Shown here: positions 1 through 5,849 of the stretch, in pieces | Layout: each line of letters begins with the position of its first letter | Position numbering within the stretch: the first letter of the stretch is position 1 | Assembly (NCBI RefSeq): GCF_002737765.1 | Contig: NZ_PEGG01000065.1 | Location: 1-6,926, forward strand | Source: Caulobacter sp. B11 | GTDB taxonomy: Bacteria > Pseudomonadota > Alphaproteobacteria > Caulobacterales > Caulobacteraceae | DNA: 6,926 nucleotides | Direction: 5' to 3' | Translations under genes and position numbers: made by a program | Notes under the pieces: generated by a model | The model's database searches: none | Told to the model about the DNA's origin: nothing | Seen by the model: the letters and a program-made list of their open reading frames with translations, nothing else

Positions 1-1405
1 GGCATCGCCGACCTGCTGGCCAAGACCGACCTGACCCCCGAGCAGGACCGCTATGTGCAGATCTTCCGCCGCTCTCGGCGACAATCTGCTCAACCTGATC
101 AACGACATCCTCGACCTGTCCAAGGTCGAGGCCTCGCAGCTGGACCTGGAGCGCACCGGCTTTTCCCTGAGCGATCACCTCGAGAAGGTCATCGAGATGG
201 TCGGGCCCAAGGCCTATGAAAAGGGACTGGCCCTGGTGTGCGAGATCGCGCCCGATGTCAGCAACGACCTGGTCGGCGACCCGACCCGGCTGCGCCAGGT
301 GCTGCTGAACCTGCTGGGCAACGCCATCAAGTTCACCGAGTCCGGCCAGGTGCGCCTGAAGGTCGAGATGGATCCAGATCGCTCGGTGCCGACCGCCCTG
401 CGCTTTTCGGTGTCCGACACCGGGATCGGCATCGCCTCCGACAAGCTGGCCCGGGTCTTCGAACGCTTCACCCAGGCCGACTCCTCGACCACCCGACGCT
501 TCGGCGGGTCGGGCCTGGGCCTGACCATCTCCAAGCGGCTGGTCGAGTTGATGGGGGGGCGGATCTGGGTGTCGAGCGCCGTCGCCAAGGGCAGCACCTT
601 CGCCTTCGCGGTGCCGTTCGAGGTCTGGGCGGCGGCCAATCGCCCGGTCAGCGCGCCCGAGGGCCAGGGCCCCCAGGCGCCCCTGCCGCCGCTGCGGATC
701 CTGATGGCCGAGGACTCGCCCGACAACTGCATCATCGCCCTGGCCTATCTGGAAGACACCCCCTACCAGGTCGATGTCGCCGACACCGGCCTGATCGCCT
801 GCGAGATGTTCAAGATCGGGCGCTATGACCTGGTGCTGATGGACCGGCAGATGCCGGTGATGGACGGCCTGACCGCGACCCGGACCATCCGGGCCTGGGA
901 AGTCGCCCATGATCGGGCCCCGACCCCGATCATCGCCCTGACGGCCTCGGCCCTGAAGGGTGACCGCGAGACCTGTCTGGGGGCGGGCTGCACCGCCTAT
1001 CTGACCAAGCCGATCAAGCAAGACGTGCTGCTGGCGGCGATCCGCGACTATTCGGCCCTGTCGCCCTCGGCCCTGTCCGCCCCTGCGACCGTGCGGCCGG
1101 CGCCGCTGGCGCCCAGCCGGTTGAACGCCCGTCTGGCGGCCCAGGTTCCGGCCTATCTCGACAGCTGTCGCCAGCATGTCCTGACCTTGCGCGCGGCGCT
1201 GGACCGGTCGGACTTCGAGGCCGTGATTCTCCTCGGGCACAACATGCGCGGGGCCGGCGGCGCGTTCGGCTTCCAGGCGATCACCGACCTCGGCGCCAGC
1301 CTGGAGCAGGCCGGCGACCTGGCTGACCTCGCCGCGTCGCGGCGACTGGTCGAGGACCTGTCGCTGTATCTGGACAGCCGGCCCGAGGCTCCGCTGCGGC
1401 AGTAG
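1..1405 (+). CDS. Hybrid sensor histidine kinase / response regulator with C-terminal HPt domain; 5' partial, with an apparent frameshift near 73-76
   Basis: Cytoplasmic phosphorelay part of a hybrid histidine kinase; the sensor region and the phosphorylated His box lie left of the window. Bases 1-72 encode the segment just after an H-box (GIADLLAKTDLTPEQ...), and the continuation (GDNLLNLINDILDLSKVEA) is in the next frame, so one extra base sits near 73-76. Residue numbers count from the ATG at 53. The ATPase domain has an N-box (LLNLLGNAIKFT, Asn90), G1 (DTGIGI, 122-127), F-box (VFERF, 135-139) and G2 (GGSGLGL, 151-157). The receiver (about 215-330) has acidic Glu220-Asp221, phosphoacceptor Asp264 (LMDRQMP), Thr297 and Lys319. 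A C-terminal HPt domain (about 356-440) carries GHNMRGAGGAFGF with likely phospho-His396. The ATG at 53 is probably not a true start, because it precedes the frame change and encodes no conserved residues. Without a frame change, translation from upstream stops at 217-219, before the ATPase domain. The signal sensed and the output are unknown. The gene converges on ctpA. Confidence 0.88.
72..77 (+). other. Apparent +1 frame break in the histidine kinase
   Basis: Frame 1 gives ...DRYVQIFRR up to base 72, and the frame starting at 77 gives GDNLLNLINDILDLSK. Removing T75 restores a continuous RRSGDNLL, the usual wording of this helix in hybrid kinases. The second frame has a stop at 32-34, so it cannot be the original frame further left. 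The first frame stops at 217-219. The extra base lies in the 4-nt loop of a small inverted repeat (CGCCG at 67-71, CGGCG at 76-80). Confidence 0.85.
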
Positions 1406-1418
1406 AGTGTGCGCTTTT

Positions 1419-1471
1419 CCCTCGCCCCTTGCGGGACAGGGTGACCCGGCGAAGCAAGGCCGGCTGAGGGG
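1419..1471 (-). repeat. REP-like palindromic element, copy A (inverted relative to copy B)
   Basis: Read on the minus strand it runs CCCCTCAGCC, then a short GC hairpin region, then TCCCGCAAGGGGCGAGGG. This matches copy B at 1535-1582 in order and in key blocks (CCCTCA, an inner palindrome, CCCGCAAGGGG). Inner pairings are CCCTCGCCC (1419-1427) with GGGACAGGG (1433-1441), with two mismatches around a CTTGC loop, and CCGGC (1446-1450) with GCCGG (1459-1463). It starts 14 nt after the kinase stop. Palindromes of this wording recur between genes in Caulobacterales as far as I recall; that part is memory, not shown here. Confidence 0.6.
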
Positions 1472-1482
1472 TCGAAAGACGC

Positions 1483-1518
1483 AAAACGCCGCCCCCAGCG
1501 GTCAGGCTGGGCGCGGCG
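1483..1518 (-). terminator. Candidate intrinsic terminator for the ctpA end of the minus-strand cluster
   Basis: CGCCGCCCCCAGC (1487-1499) pairs with GCTGGGCGCGGCG (1506-1518). The stem is 13 bp with a single C/C mismatch (1493/1512) and a 6-nt loop. Transcribed leftward, the stem is followed at once by TTTT (complement of 1483-1486). That is a GC-rich hairpin plus a short U tract about 70 nt past the ctpA stop. On the plus strand no T run follows, so it looks directional. The U tract is short, so termination may be partial. Confidence 0.5.
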
Positions 1519-1534
1519 AAGCGTTGGTGGGGAT

Positions 1535-1584
1535 CCCTCATCCGTCGGCGACGCCGACTCCTTCTCCCGCAAGGGGAGAAGGAG
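1535..1584 (+). repeat. REP-like palindromic element, copy B, with an 11-bp perfect hairpin
   Basis: The element begins CCCTCATCC, holds a short palindrome (GTCGGC-GAC-GCCGAC) and ends in a strong hairpin. In that hairpin CTCCTTCTCCC (1558-1568) pairs perfectly with GGGAGAAGGAG (1574-1584) around a GCAAG loop. The hairpin ends 5 nt before the last base of the ctpA stop codon, so it lies in the ctpA 3' untranslated region. It may protect the 3' end or help termination. No T run follows it on either strand, so it is not a standard intrinsic terminator. Confidence 0.65.
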
Positions 1585-1589
1585 GAGTT

Positions 1590-2984
1590 CTACTTCTTCT
1601 CGACCGTCGGCTTGCCGACTCCCGCCGCCGCGGCGGCCTTGGCGGTGACCTCGGCGATCTTGGCGGCGGGCTTGGGCATCTTGGGCACGGCCTCGACCGA
1701 GCCGGCCTTCAGCACGGCCAGGGCCCGCTCCAGCTGGAAGTCGCCCTTCTTCTCGTCAAAGCCCGGAGGCGGCGCCTCGGCCGGGGTGTGGGCGCCCTTG
1801 CGGGTCTTGCCCTCGTCGGCGTTGAGCGCGTTCTTGAAGCTGGCTTCGCTGAACCACACGCGGTTGGCGATGTCCTGGGCCTGGTCCTTGGTCTGGGCCA
1901 CTTCCAGGTTGGGCTCGATGCCGGTCTTCTGGATCGAGCGGCCCGAGGGGGTGAAGTAGCGGGCCGTGGTCAGTTTCAGCGCTCCGTCGGCGCCGCCGCG
2001 CAGCGGAATCACGGTCTGGACCGAACCCTTGCCGAAGCTGGTGATGCCGACGATCTCGGCGCGATGGCGATCCTGCAGGGCGCCGGCGACGATCTCGGCG
2101 GCCGAGGCCGAGCCCTGGTTGATCAGCACCACCACCGGCAGGCCGTTCAGCATGTCGCCGGGGCGGGCGTTATAGCGCTGGATGTCGCGGGCCTCGCGGC
2201 CGCGCTGGCTGACCACCTCGCCGCCGTCCAGGAAGATGTCCGAGACGCTGACGGCCTGGTCCAGCAGACCGCCGGGATTGTTGCGCAGGTCGAAGACCAG
2301 GCCCTTCATGGCCGGGTTCTTGGCGCGCAGGTCCTGGATCCCCGCGATCAGGGCCTCGGTCGACTTCTCGTTAAAGCCCGGCAGGCGCACATAACCGTAG
2401 TCGCCTTCCATGCGGGCGATGGCGGCGCGGGGCTTGATGACTTCGCGGATCAGCTTGACGTCGAAGGGGTCGGTCTTGTCGCGGGCGATGGTCAGGGTCA
2501 CCGGCTCGCCGGGCGCGCCGCGCATCTGCTTGACCGCCTCGCTGACCGTCAGGCCGAGCACCGACTGGGAATTGACGGCGGTGATATAGTCGCCGGCCTG
2601 CACGCCGGCCCGTGCGGCGGGAGTGCCGTCCATCGGCGAGATCACCTTGACCACGCCGTCCTCGCTGGTGACCTCCAGGCCCAGGCCGCCATATTCACCG
2701 CGGGTGGTGTCCTGCATGTCGTCGAAGCTCTCCGGCGACAGGTAGCCGGAATGGGGGTCCAGGCTGGTCAGCATGCCGTCGAGGGCCGCCTCGATCAGCT
2801 TCTTGTCGTCCACTTCCGAGACATAGGAGTTCTCGACCGTGGCGACCACGTCGCCGAACAGCTCCAGCATCTTGTAGGTGCGGGCCTTGGACGGGCTGGT
2901 CGCCTGGGCGATGGGGCTGACATAGGCCATGGTCCCCGCGCCGAGGACGAAAGCCGAAACACCGATGAGCAGGTACTTGCGCAT
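1590..2984 (-). CDS. ctpA: S41-family carboxy-terminal processing protease (CtpA/Prc type), exported
   Basis: A periplasmic serine protease that cuts proteins near their C termini; in other bacteria relatives process or degrade envelope proteins, including peptidoglycan enzymes. The 464-residue product starts with a basic, hydrophobic export signal (MRKYLLIGVSAFVLGAGTMA, probable cleavage after AQA at about 28). A helical N-terminal region follows, then a PDZ domain (about 93-170, with GGLGLEV and AGVQAGDYI). The protease core runs from about 195 to 360, with FDLRNNPGG (231-239), GSASAAE carrying catalytic Ser294, and TSFGKGSVQ carrying Lys319 and Gln323. The Ser-to-Lys spacing of 25 is the family pattern. 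The last 40 residues are Ala/Lys/Pro-rich and probably flexible. GAGG lies 4 nt before the ATG. It is the last gene of the cluster, 104 nt after the envC-like gene. Its substrate is not evident. Family assignment is firm; the symbol follows family use and should not be confused with other genes called ctpA. Confidence 0.95.
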   Translation of the reverse strand: MRKYLLIGVSAFVLGAGTMAYVSPIAQATSPSKARTYKMLELFGDVVATVENSYVSEVDDKKLIEAALDGMLTSLDPHSGYLSPESFDDMQDTTRGEYGGLGLEVTSEDGVVKVISPMDGTPAARAGVQAGDYITAVNSQSVLGLTVSEAVKQMRGAPGEPVTLTIARDKTDPFDVKLIREVIKPRAAIARMEGDYGYVRLPGFNEKSTEALIAGIQDLRAKNPAMKGLVFDLRNNPGGLLDQAVSVSDIFLDGGEVVSQRGREARDIQRYNARPGDMLNGLPVVVLINQGSASAAEIVAGALQDRHRAEIVGITSFGKGSVQTVIPLRGGADGALKLTTARYFTPSGRSIQKTGIEPNLEVAQTKDQAQDIANRVWFSEASFKNALNADEGKTRKGAHTPAEAPPPGFDEKKGDFQLERALAVLKAGSVEAVPKMPKPAAKIAEVTAKAAAAAGVGKPTVEKK

Positions 2985-3006
2985 ATGGCCTCAAAAGGCT
3001 CCCTGA

Positions 3007-3020
3007 CGGCGCAAGCGCCG
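3007..3020 (-). other. Small GC hairpin in the ctpA leader
   Basis: CGGCG (3007-3011) pairs with CGCCG (3016-3020) around CAAG, about 22 nt before the ctpA start. The 104-nt gap upstream of ctpA (2985-3088) otherwise shows no clear promoter or terminator. The hairpin is short and could be chance in such GC-rich sequence. Confidence 0.25.
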
Positions 3021-3088
3021 CTTTGATTGTTCACCGTCCCGCCCAGCCCGACGCGACGCTTGATCGTCATCATTGCTGAAAAAGGCGT

Positions 3089-4128
3089 CTACTGCGACCC
3101 CTGCTTCAGCCAGCGCTCCGGATTGGTCGGCGCGCCGTTCTCTCGCACTTCAAGATAGAGCTCCGGCTCCAAAGATCCACGGTCCGTCATGCGTCCCAAG
3201 GGCGCGCCGGCCGCGACCGACTGTCCGGGGGCGACGCTGACCTGGTCCAGTCCGGCCAGGACCAGATGATAGGCGCCCTGGGCGCGCAGGATTATGACCA
3301 TGCCCCAACCGTTCAGGGGACCCGCATATTCCACCACCCCGGCGGCGGGGGCGGCGACGCTCTTGCCCTTCTCGGCGCGGATCGACAGGCCCGAGGCCGC
3401 GCCCCCGGCCGGCAGGGCCTCGCCGAAGCGGTGGACGACCGGACCCAGCACCGGCGGGGCCAGGGTCAGGGGTCCGGTGGCCGGGGCGGGGGTCAGGCCG
3501 TCGGTCAGGGCCCCCAGGGTCCGCTGCTCCTGGTCGACCACCAGGGCCTCCTGGGCATAGGCGCGCTCGAGGGCGGTCTTCTCGACGATCATACGCTCCA
3601 GGTCGCCCTTGCGGTCGGCCACCAGGCTCTCGGCGGTGAACAGCGCTTCCGAGGCCGCGGCGGCCTCGCGGCGCAGGGTGCTGACCGCTCGGGCCTGGCG
3701 GGCATAGGCGTCGGCCCGGGCCTGCAACTGCGGGGTCATGGCGCGGATCAGGATGGCGGCCCGAACCGCGTCGCGGGCGTCGCCGGGGCTGACCAGCAGG
3801 GCGGGGGCGGATCACGGCGAAAAAGCTGCAGGGCGCTGAGCAGCCGGGCCATGCGGCTGCGGTCGCGGCCCAGATCGGCGGCCAGTACTGATTCGCGATG
3901 GTGCAGCACTTCCAGCCGGGCCCGCTTGAGGTCGACATCCTGGCCGGCGGCGACCTGGCGCTGGCTGAGGCGGCCCAGCTCGGCCCGCAGATCCTCGATC
4001 TCGCGGCGGGTGTCGGCGGCCTGGCGCAGGTCGCGGGTCCTCTGGCTGACCTGGGCGGTCACGACCCCGGCGGTCCCGAGGGCCAGGACCAGGGCGAGCA
4101 GGCAAAGGGCGGCGGCGCGACGCGACAT
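3089..4128 (-). pseudogene. EnvC-like LytM/M23-domain divisome factor (murein hydrolase activator), split by a one-base deletion
   Basis: Reconstructed as an exported coiled-coil protein of about 346 residues with a C-terminal LytM domain, the plan of EnvC, which activates cell-wall amidases at the division site. Translation from the ATG at 4126-4128 gives a signal peptide (MSRRAAALCLLALVLALG, probable cut near AQ at 26). A helical coiled coil follows (TRDLRQAADTRREIEDLRAE...). At ...LFRRDPPP the frame breaks in a run of five C (G3803-3807 on the plus strand). One more C gives DPPPALLVSPGDARDAV, which then continues in the frame holding MTPQLQ... to the stop at 3089. The LytM domain (VVHRFGEALPAGG to NPERWL) lacks the zinc ligands of active M23 enzymes: LAGLD stands where LYGHN is expected, and LYLEVR lacks the His. 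It is therefore probably a non-catalytic activator, like EnvC. It may be the counterpart of the Caulobacter LytM factor LdpF (recalled, not proven). It starts 16 nt after rlmH. As given the gene is broken, but a sequencing indel is quite possible. Confidence 0.85.
3803..3807 (-). other. Frame break in a homopolymer (G5/C5) within the envC-like gene
   Basis: The N-terminal frame reads RRDPPPPCWSAP past this point, with no family resemblance, and ends at 3748. The C-terminal frame runs back through VSPGDARDAV and meets a stop just upstream of the C run. Adding one C to the run joins the two frames with no lost residue, which pins the missing base to this homopolymer. Residues on both sides look like one EnvC-type protein. 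Confidence 0.85.
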
Positions 4129-4144
4129 CGCCTGACTATCTGCC

Positions 4145-4612
4145 CTAATCGCGATGATAGGGCGAGCCCGACAGGATGGTGACGGCGCGATAGACCTGCT
4201 CGGCCAGCATGGCCCGGGCCAGGGCGTGGGGCCAGGTCTGGGGTCCGAAGGCCATGGTCTCCTGGGCGCTCGCCAGGATCGCCGGGTCGAGGCCATCGGC
4301 CCCGCCGATCAGGAACACCACCCGCCTTGTCCCGTCGTCGCGCAGCCGGGCCAGGTGCTCGGCGAAGGCGCGGCTGGGGCGGACCTTGCCGTGCTCGTCG
4401 CAGGCGATGACGTGGGCGCCTTCCAGGTGCGGCCGCAGCACCTCGGCCTCGGCGGCCTTGCCGGGCTTGCGGGCCTCGACCTCGACGACCTCGACCGGCC
4501 CCAGGGCCAGGGCGCGGCCGGACGCCGTGGCCCGGGACGCATAGTCCACGGCCAGCTGGGCCTCGACCATGCGGCCGAGCTTTCCGACGGTGAGGAGGGT
4601 GATCTTCATCAT
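4145..4612 (-). CDS. rlmH: 23S rRNA (pseudouridine1915-N3)-methyltransferase RlmH
   Basis: A small SPOUT-class methyltransferase that uses S-adenosylmethionine to methylate N3 of pseudouridine 1915 in helix 69 of 23S rRNA, acting on assembled 70S ribosomes. At 155 residues it equals the E. coli enzyme in length. Visible marks are the start MKITLLTVGKL, CDEHGKVRPSRAFAEHL (71-87), the SAM-binding LIGGADGLDP (101-110) and the knotted C-terminal tail with TWPHALAR (126-133), AEQVYRA and the terminal YHRD. Two adjacent ATG codons (4612 and 4609) could start it. The second fits the family N terminus (MKI...) slightly better and the difference is one residue. No strong Shine-Dalgarno is seen; the upstream GATGACGG is the arm of a hairpin at 4618-4650. 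It lies 50 nt after rsfS, another ribosome-associated gene. Confidence 0.95.
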   Translation of the reverse strand: MMKITLLTVGKLGRMVEAQLAVDYASRATASGRALALGPVEVVEVEARKPGKAAEAEVLRPHLEGAHVIACDEHGKVRPSRAFAEHLARLRDDGTRRVVFLIGGADGLDPAILASAQETMAFGPQTWPHALARAMLAEQVYRAVTILSGSPYHRD

Positions 4613-4617
4613 CTACA

Positions 4618-4650
4618 CCGTCATCACCCGCGGGACGCGGGGGATGACGG
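4618..4650. repeat. Palindrome between rsfS and rlmH overlapping the rlmH ribosome-binding region
   Basis: CCGTCATC (4618-4625) pairs with GATGACGG (4643-4650), and inside it CCCGCG (4627-4632) pairs with CGCGGG (4636-4641). One A/G mismatch separates the two stems, and the loop is GGA. The mRNA hairpin therefore has 14 bp, starts 12 nt after the rsfS stop and ends 5 nt before the first rlmH ATG. Its 3' arm holds the only purine-rich stretch available as a Shine-Dalgarno. It resembles REP-type intergenic palindromes of alphaproteobacteria, and may stabilise the upstream message or damp rlmH translation. Confidence 0.7.
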
Positions 4651-4662
4651 CCTGTGGACGTC

Positions 4663-5124
4663 TTAGTTCGACGCCATCCGGTGCGGCGCGTCGACGGCCC
4701 AGATCTTCTCGATGTTGTAGAACGAGCGGACCTCGGGGCGGAACAGGTGGACCACCACGTCGCCGGCGTCGATCAGCACCCAGTCGCAATGCGGCAAGCC
4801 TTCGACCCGCGCCTTGCCGAACCCGGCTTCCTTGAGGGCGCGGATGACGTGGTCGGCCAGGGCGCCGACGTGACGGTGCGACCGGCCCGAAGCCACGATC
4901 AGGCTGTCGGCCACCGAGCTCTTGTCGGTGAGGTCGATATGGACAATGTCCTGGGCCTTGTCGTCGTCCAGGCGGGACAGGATCAGTTCTTCGAGCGCCT
5001 TGATGCTCAGATTCAGGGCTTGCTCGGAAGAGGTCTCGGGGGAAGCCGAGGCCTCATGCGCACTTGGCGCGGGGTCGCTACGCAGCGGAAATGCTCCTTG
5101 ATGGGTTCGCGCAATAGCTCCCAT
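4663..5124 (-). CDS. rsfS: Ribosomal silencing factor RsfS (Iojap/YbeB family)
   Basis: Binds protein L14 of the large ribosomal subunit and blocks joining with the small subunit, lowering translation in starvation or stationary phase. The domain covers residues about 38-146: KAQDIVHIDLTDKSSVADSLIVASG, then RSHRHVGALADHV, DWVLIDAGDVVVHLF and FRPEVRSFYNIEKIW, all family hallmarks. The product from the ATG at 5124 has 153 residues, with about 36 poorly conserved Ala/Ser/Pro-rich residues before the domain. That ATG has no evident Shine-Dalgarno, while a good one (AAGGAG, 5094-5099) lies inside the reading frame, 8 nt before an in-frame CTG at 5083-5085. No other in-frame ATG occurs before the domain, so the true start is uncertain. 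nadD lies 68 nt upstream; nadD-rsfS-rlmH is a very common order in bacteria. Confidence 0.94.
   Translation of the reverse strand: MGAIARTHQGAFPLRSDPAPSAHEASASPETSSEQALNLSIKALEELILSRLDDDKAQDIVHIDLTDKSSVADSLIVASGRSHRHVGALADHVIRALKEAGFGKARVEGLPHCDWVLIDAGDVVVHLFRPEVRSFYNIEKIWAVDAPHRMASN
5094..5099 (-). promoter_or_regulatory. Shine-Dalgarno-like AAGGAG inside the 5' part of rsfS
   Basis: AAGGAG on the minus strand (CTCCTT on plus) is one of the best ribosome-binding matches in the cluster, yet it sits 9 codons inside the ATG-initiated frame. It is 8 nt before an in-frame CTG (5085-5083). It may mark a non-AUG start for the real protein, or be a chance match. Confidence 0.3.
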
Positions 5125-5192
5125 AGCACGGATGTGTCGAAAAGATCAGGGGTGTCGTGGTCGCGGGCGCGCGGCGTGACAAATAGGGCGCT

Positions 5193-5849
5193 TTAGCCCC
5201 CCTTGGTCTGCCGGTCGCGCAGGGCGGTGGACGAGGCGAAGTTCAGCGGGCCGGTCAGATAGACCCAGGCCGGGGCGCTCAGACCGGGCAGGGTGGCCGC
5301 CGCGCTGGCCGGCTTGCGGGCATGGGCGAAGCGGCGGGCGGCGGGCGAGGTGCGGGCCTTCAGGGCCGCCCAGGGCCGCGAGATCACCGCCACCGGCATT
5401 TCGCGCATGATCTGGGTCCAGCCGCGCCAGCGGTGGAAACTGGCCAGGCTGTCGGCCCCCATCACCCAGACGAAGTTGACGCCCGGATAGCGGGCCTTCA
5501 GCACCCGCAGGGTGTCGATAGTGTAGTTGGAGCCCATGCGGGTCTCGGCGTCCGAGACGATCATCGAGCAGCCCAGGGCCCGGGCCCGCGCCCCGGCCAT
5601 CCGCTCGGCCAGGGGCCGGGTCTGGGCCGAGGATTTCAGCGGGTTCTGCGGCGAGACCAGCCAGATCACCTTGTCGAGGTTGAGACGGCGCAGGGCGGTT
5701 TCCGCCACGTGGGCATGGCCCTCGTGCGCGGGATTGAAGCTGCCGCCGAACAGCCCCACCCGCATGCCCGGCTCCAGATGGAAGCCCAGGCGCTGCGCGG
5801 CGGGTCTGCCGGCTTCAGGGACGAGTCTGGCCGGTCCCGCGAACCACAT
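5193..5849 (-). CDS. nadD: Nicotinate-nucleotide adenylyltransferase NadD
   Basis: Cytoplasmic enzyme that joins nicotinate mononucleotide and ATP to give deamido-NAD, the central step of NAD synthesis. The nucleotidyltransferase fold is clear: [14 protein letters not shown] (32-45) with the ATP-binding HxGH motif, SPQNPLK (66-72), [11 protein letters not shown] (108-118), [15 protein letters not shown] (127-141) and the C-terminal SSTALR (206-211), the form here of the ISSTxxR motif. From the ATG at 5849 it has 218 residues and overlaps the end of proA by 35 nt. An alternative ATG at 5765 (residue 29, MRVGLFGG) has GGAG 6 nt upstream and starts right at the domain, giving 190 residues. I keep the longer start because I recall alphaproteobacterial NadD proteins having a similar stretch before GMRVGL (here FHLEPG). 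The function is firm; the start is not. Confidence 0.93.
   Translation of the reverse strand: MWFAGPARLVPEAGRPAAQRLGFHLEPGMRVGLFGGSFNPAHEGHAHVAETALRRLNLDKVIWLVSPQNPLKSSAQTRPLAERMAGARARALGCSMIVSDAETRMGSNYTIDTLRVLKARYPGVNFVWVMGADSLASFHRWRGWTQIMREMPVAVISRPWAALKARTSPAARRFAHARKPASAAATLPGLSAPAWVYLTGPLNFASSTALRDRQTKGG

Noticed and set aside
238..828. A 196-codon plus-strand frame inside the kinase
   Set aside because: It is an Arg/Pro/Gly-rich shadow of the kinase ATPase and receiver domains.
2988..2999. A 4-bp hairpin covering the ctpA Shine-Dalgarno
   Set aside because: GCCT/AGGC with a 4-nt loop is too weak to support a regulatory claim.
1407..3026. A 539-codon open frame on the plus strand, opposite ctpA
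   Set aside because: Its product is low-complexity Gly/Ala/Leu/Asp/His-rich sequence without any family motif, and it mirrors ctpA codons in an antisense frame. Long antisense frames are expected at this GC content.
3266..4135. A 289-codon plus-strand frame opposite the envC-like gene
   Set aside because: It is Gly/Arg/Ser-rich with no motif and opposite a recognisable gene. The frameshift in envC does not make this frame any more protein-like.
5125..5192. A possible promoter (TTGTCACG) in the nadD-rsfS gap
   Set aside because: The -35-like match has no acceptable -10 at a suitable distance, and the gap is short enough for read-through.
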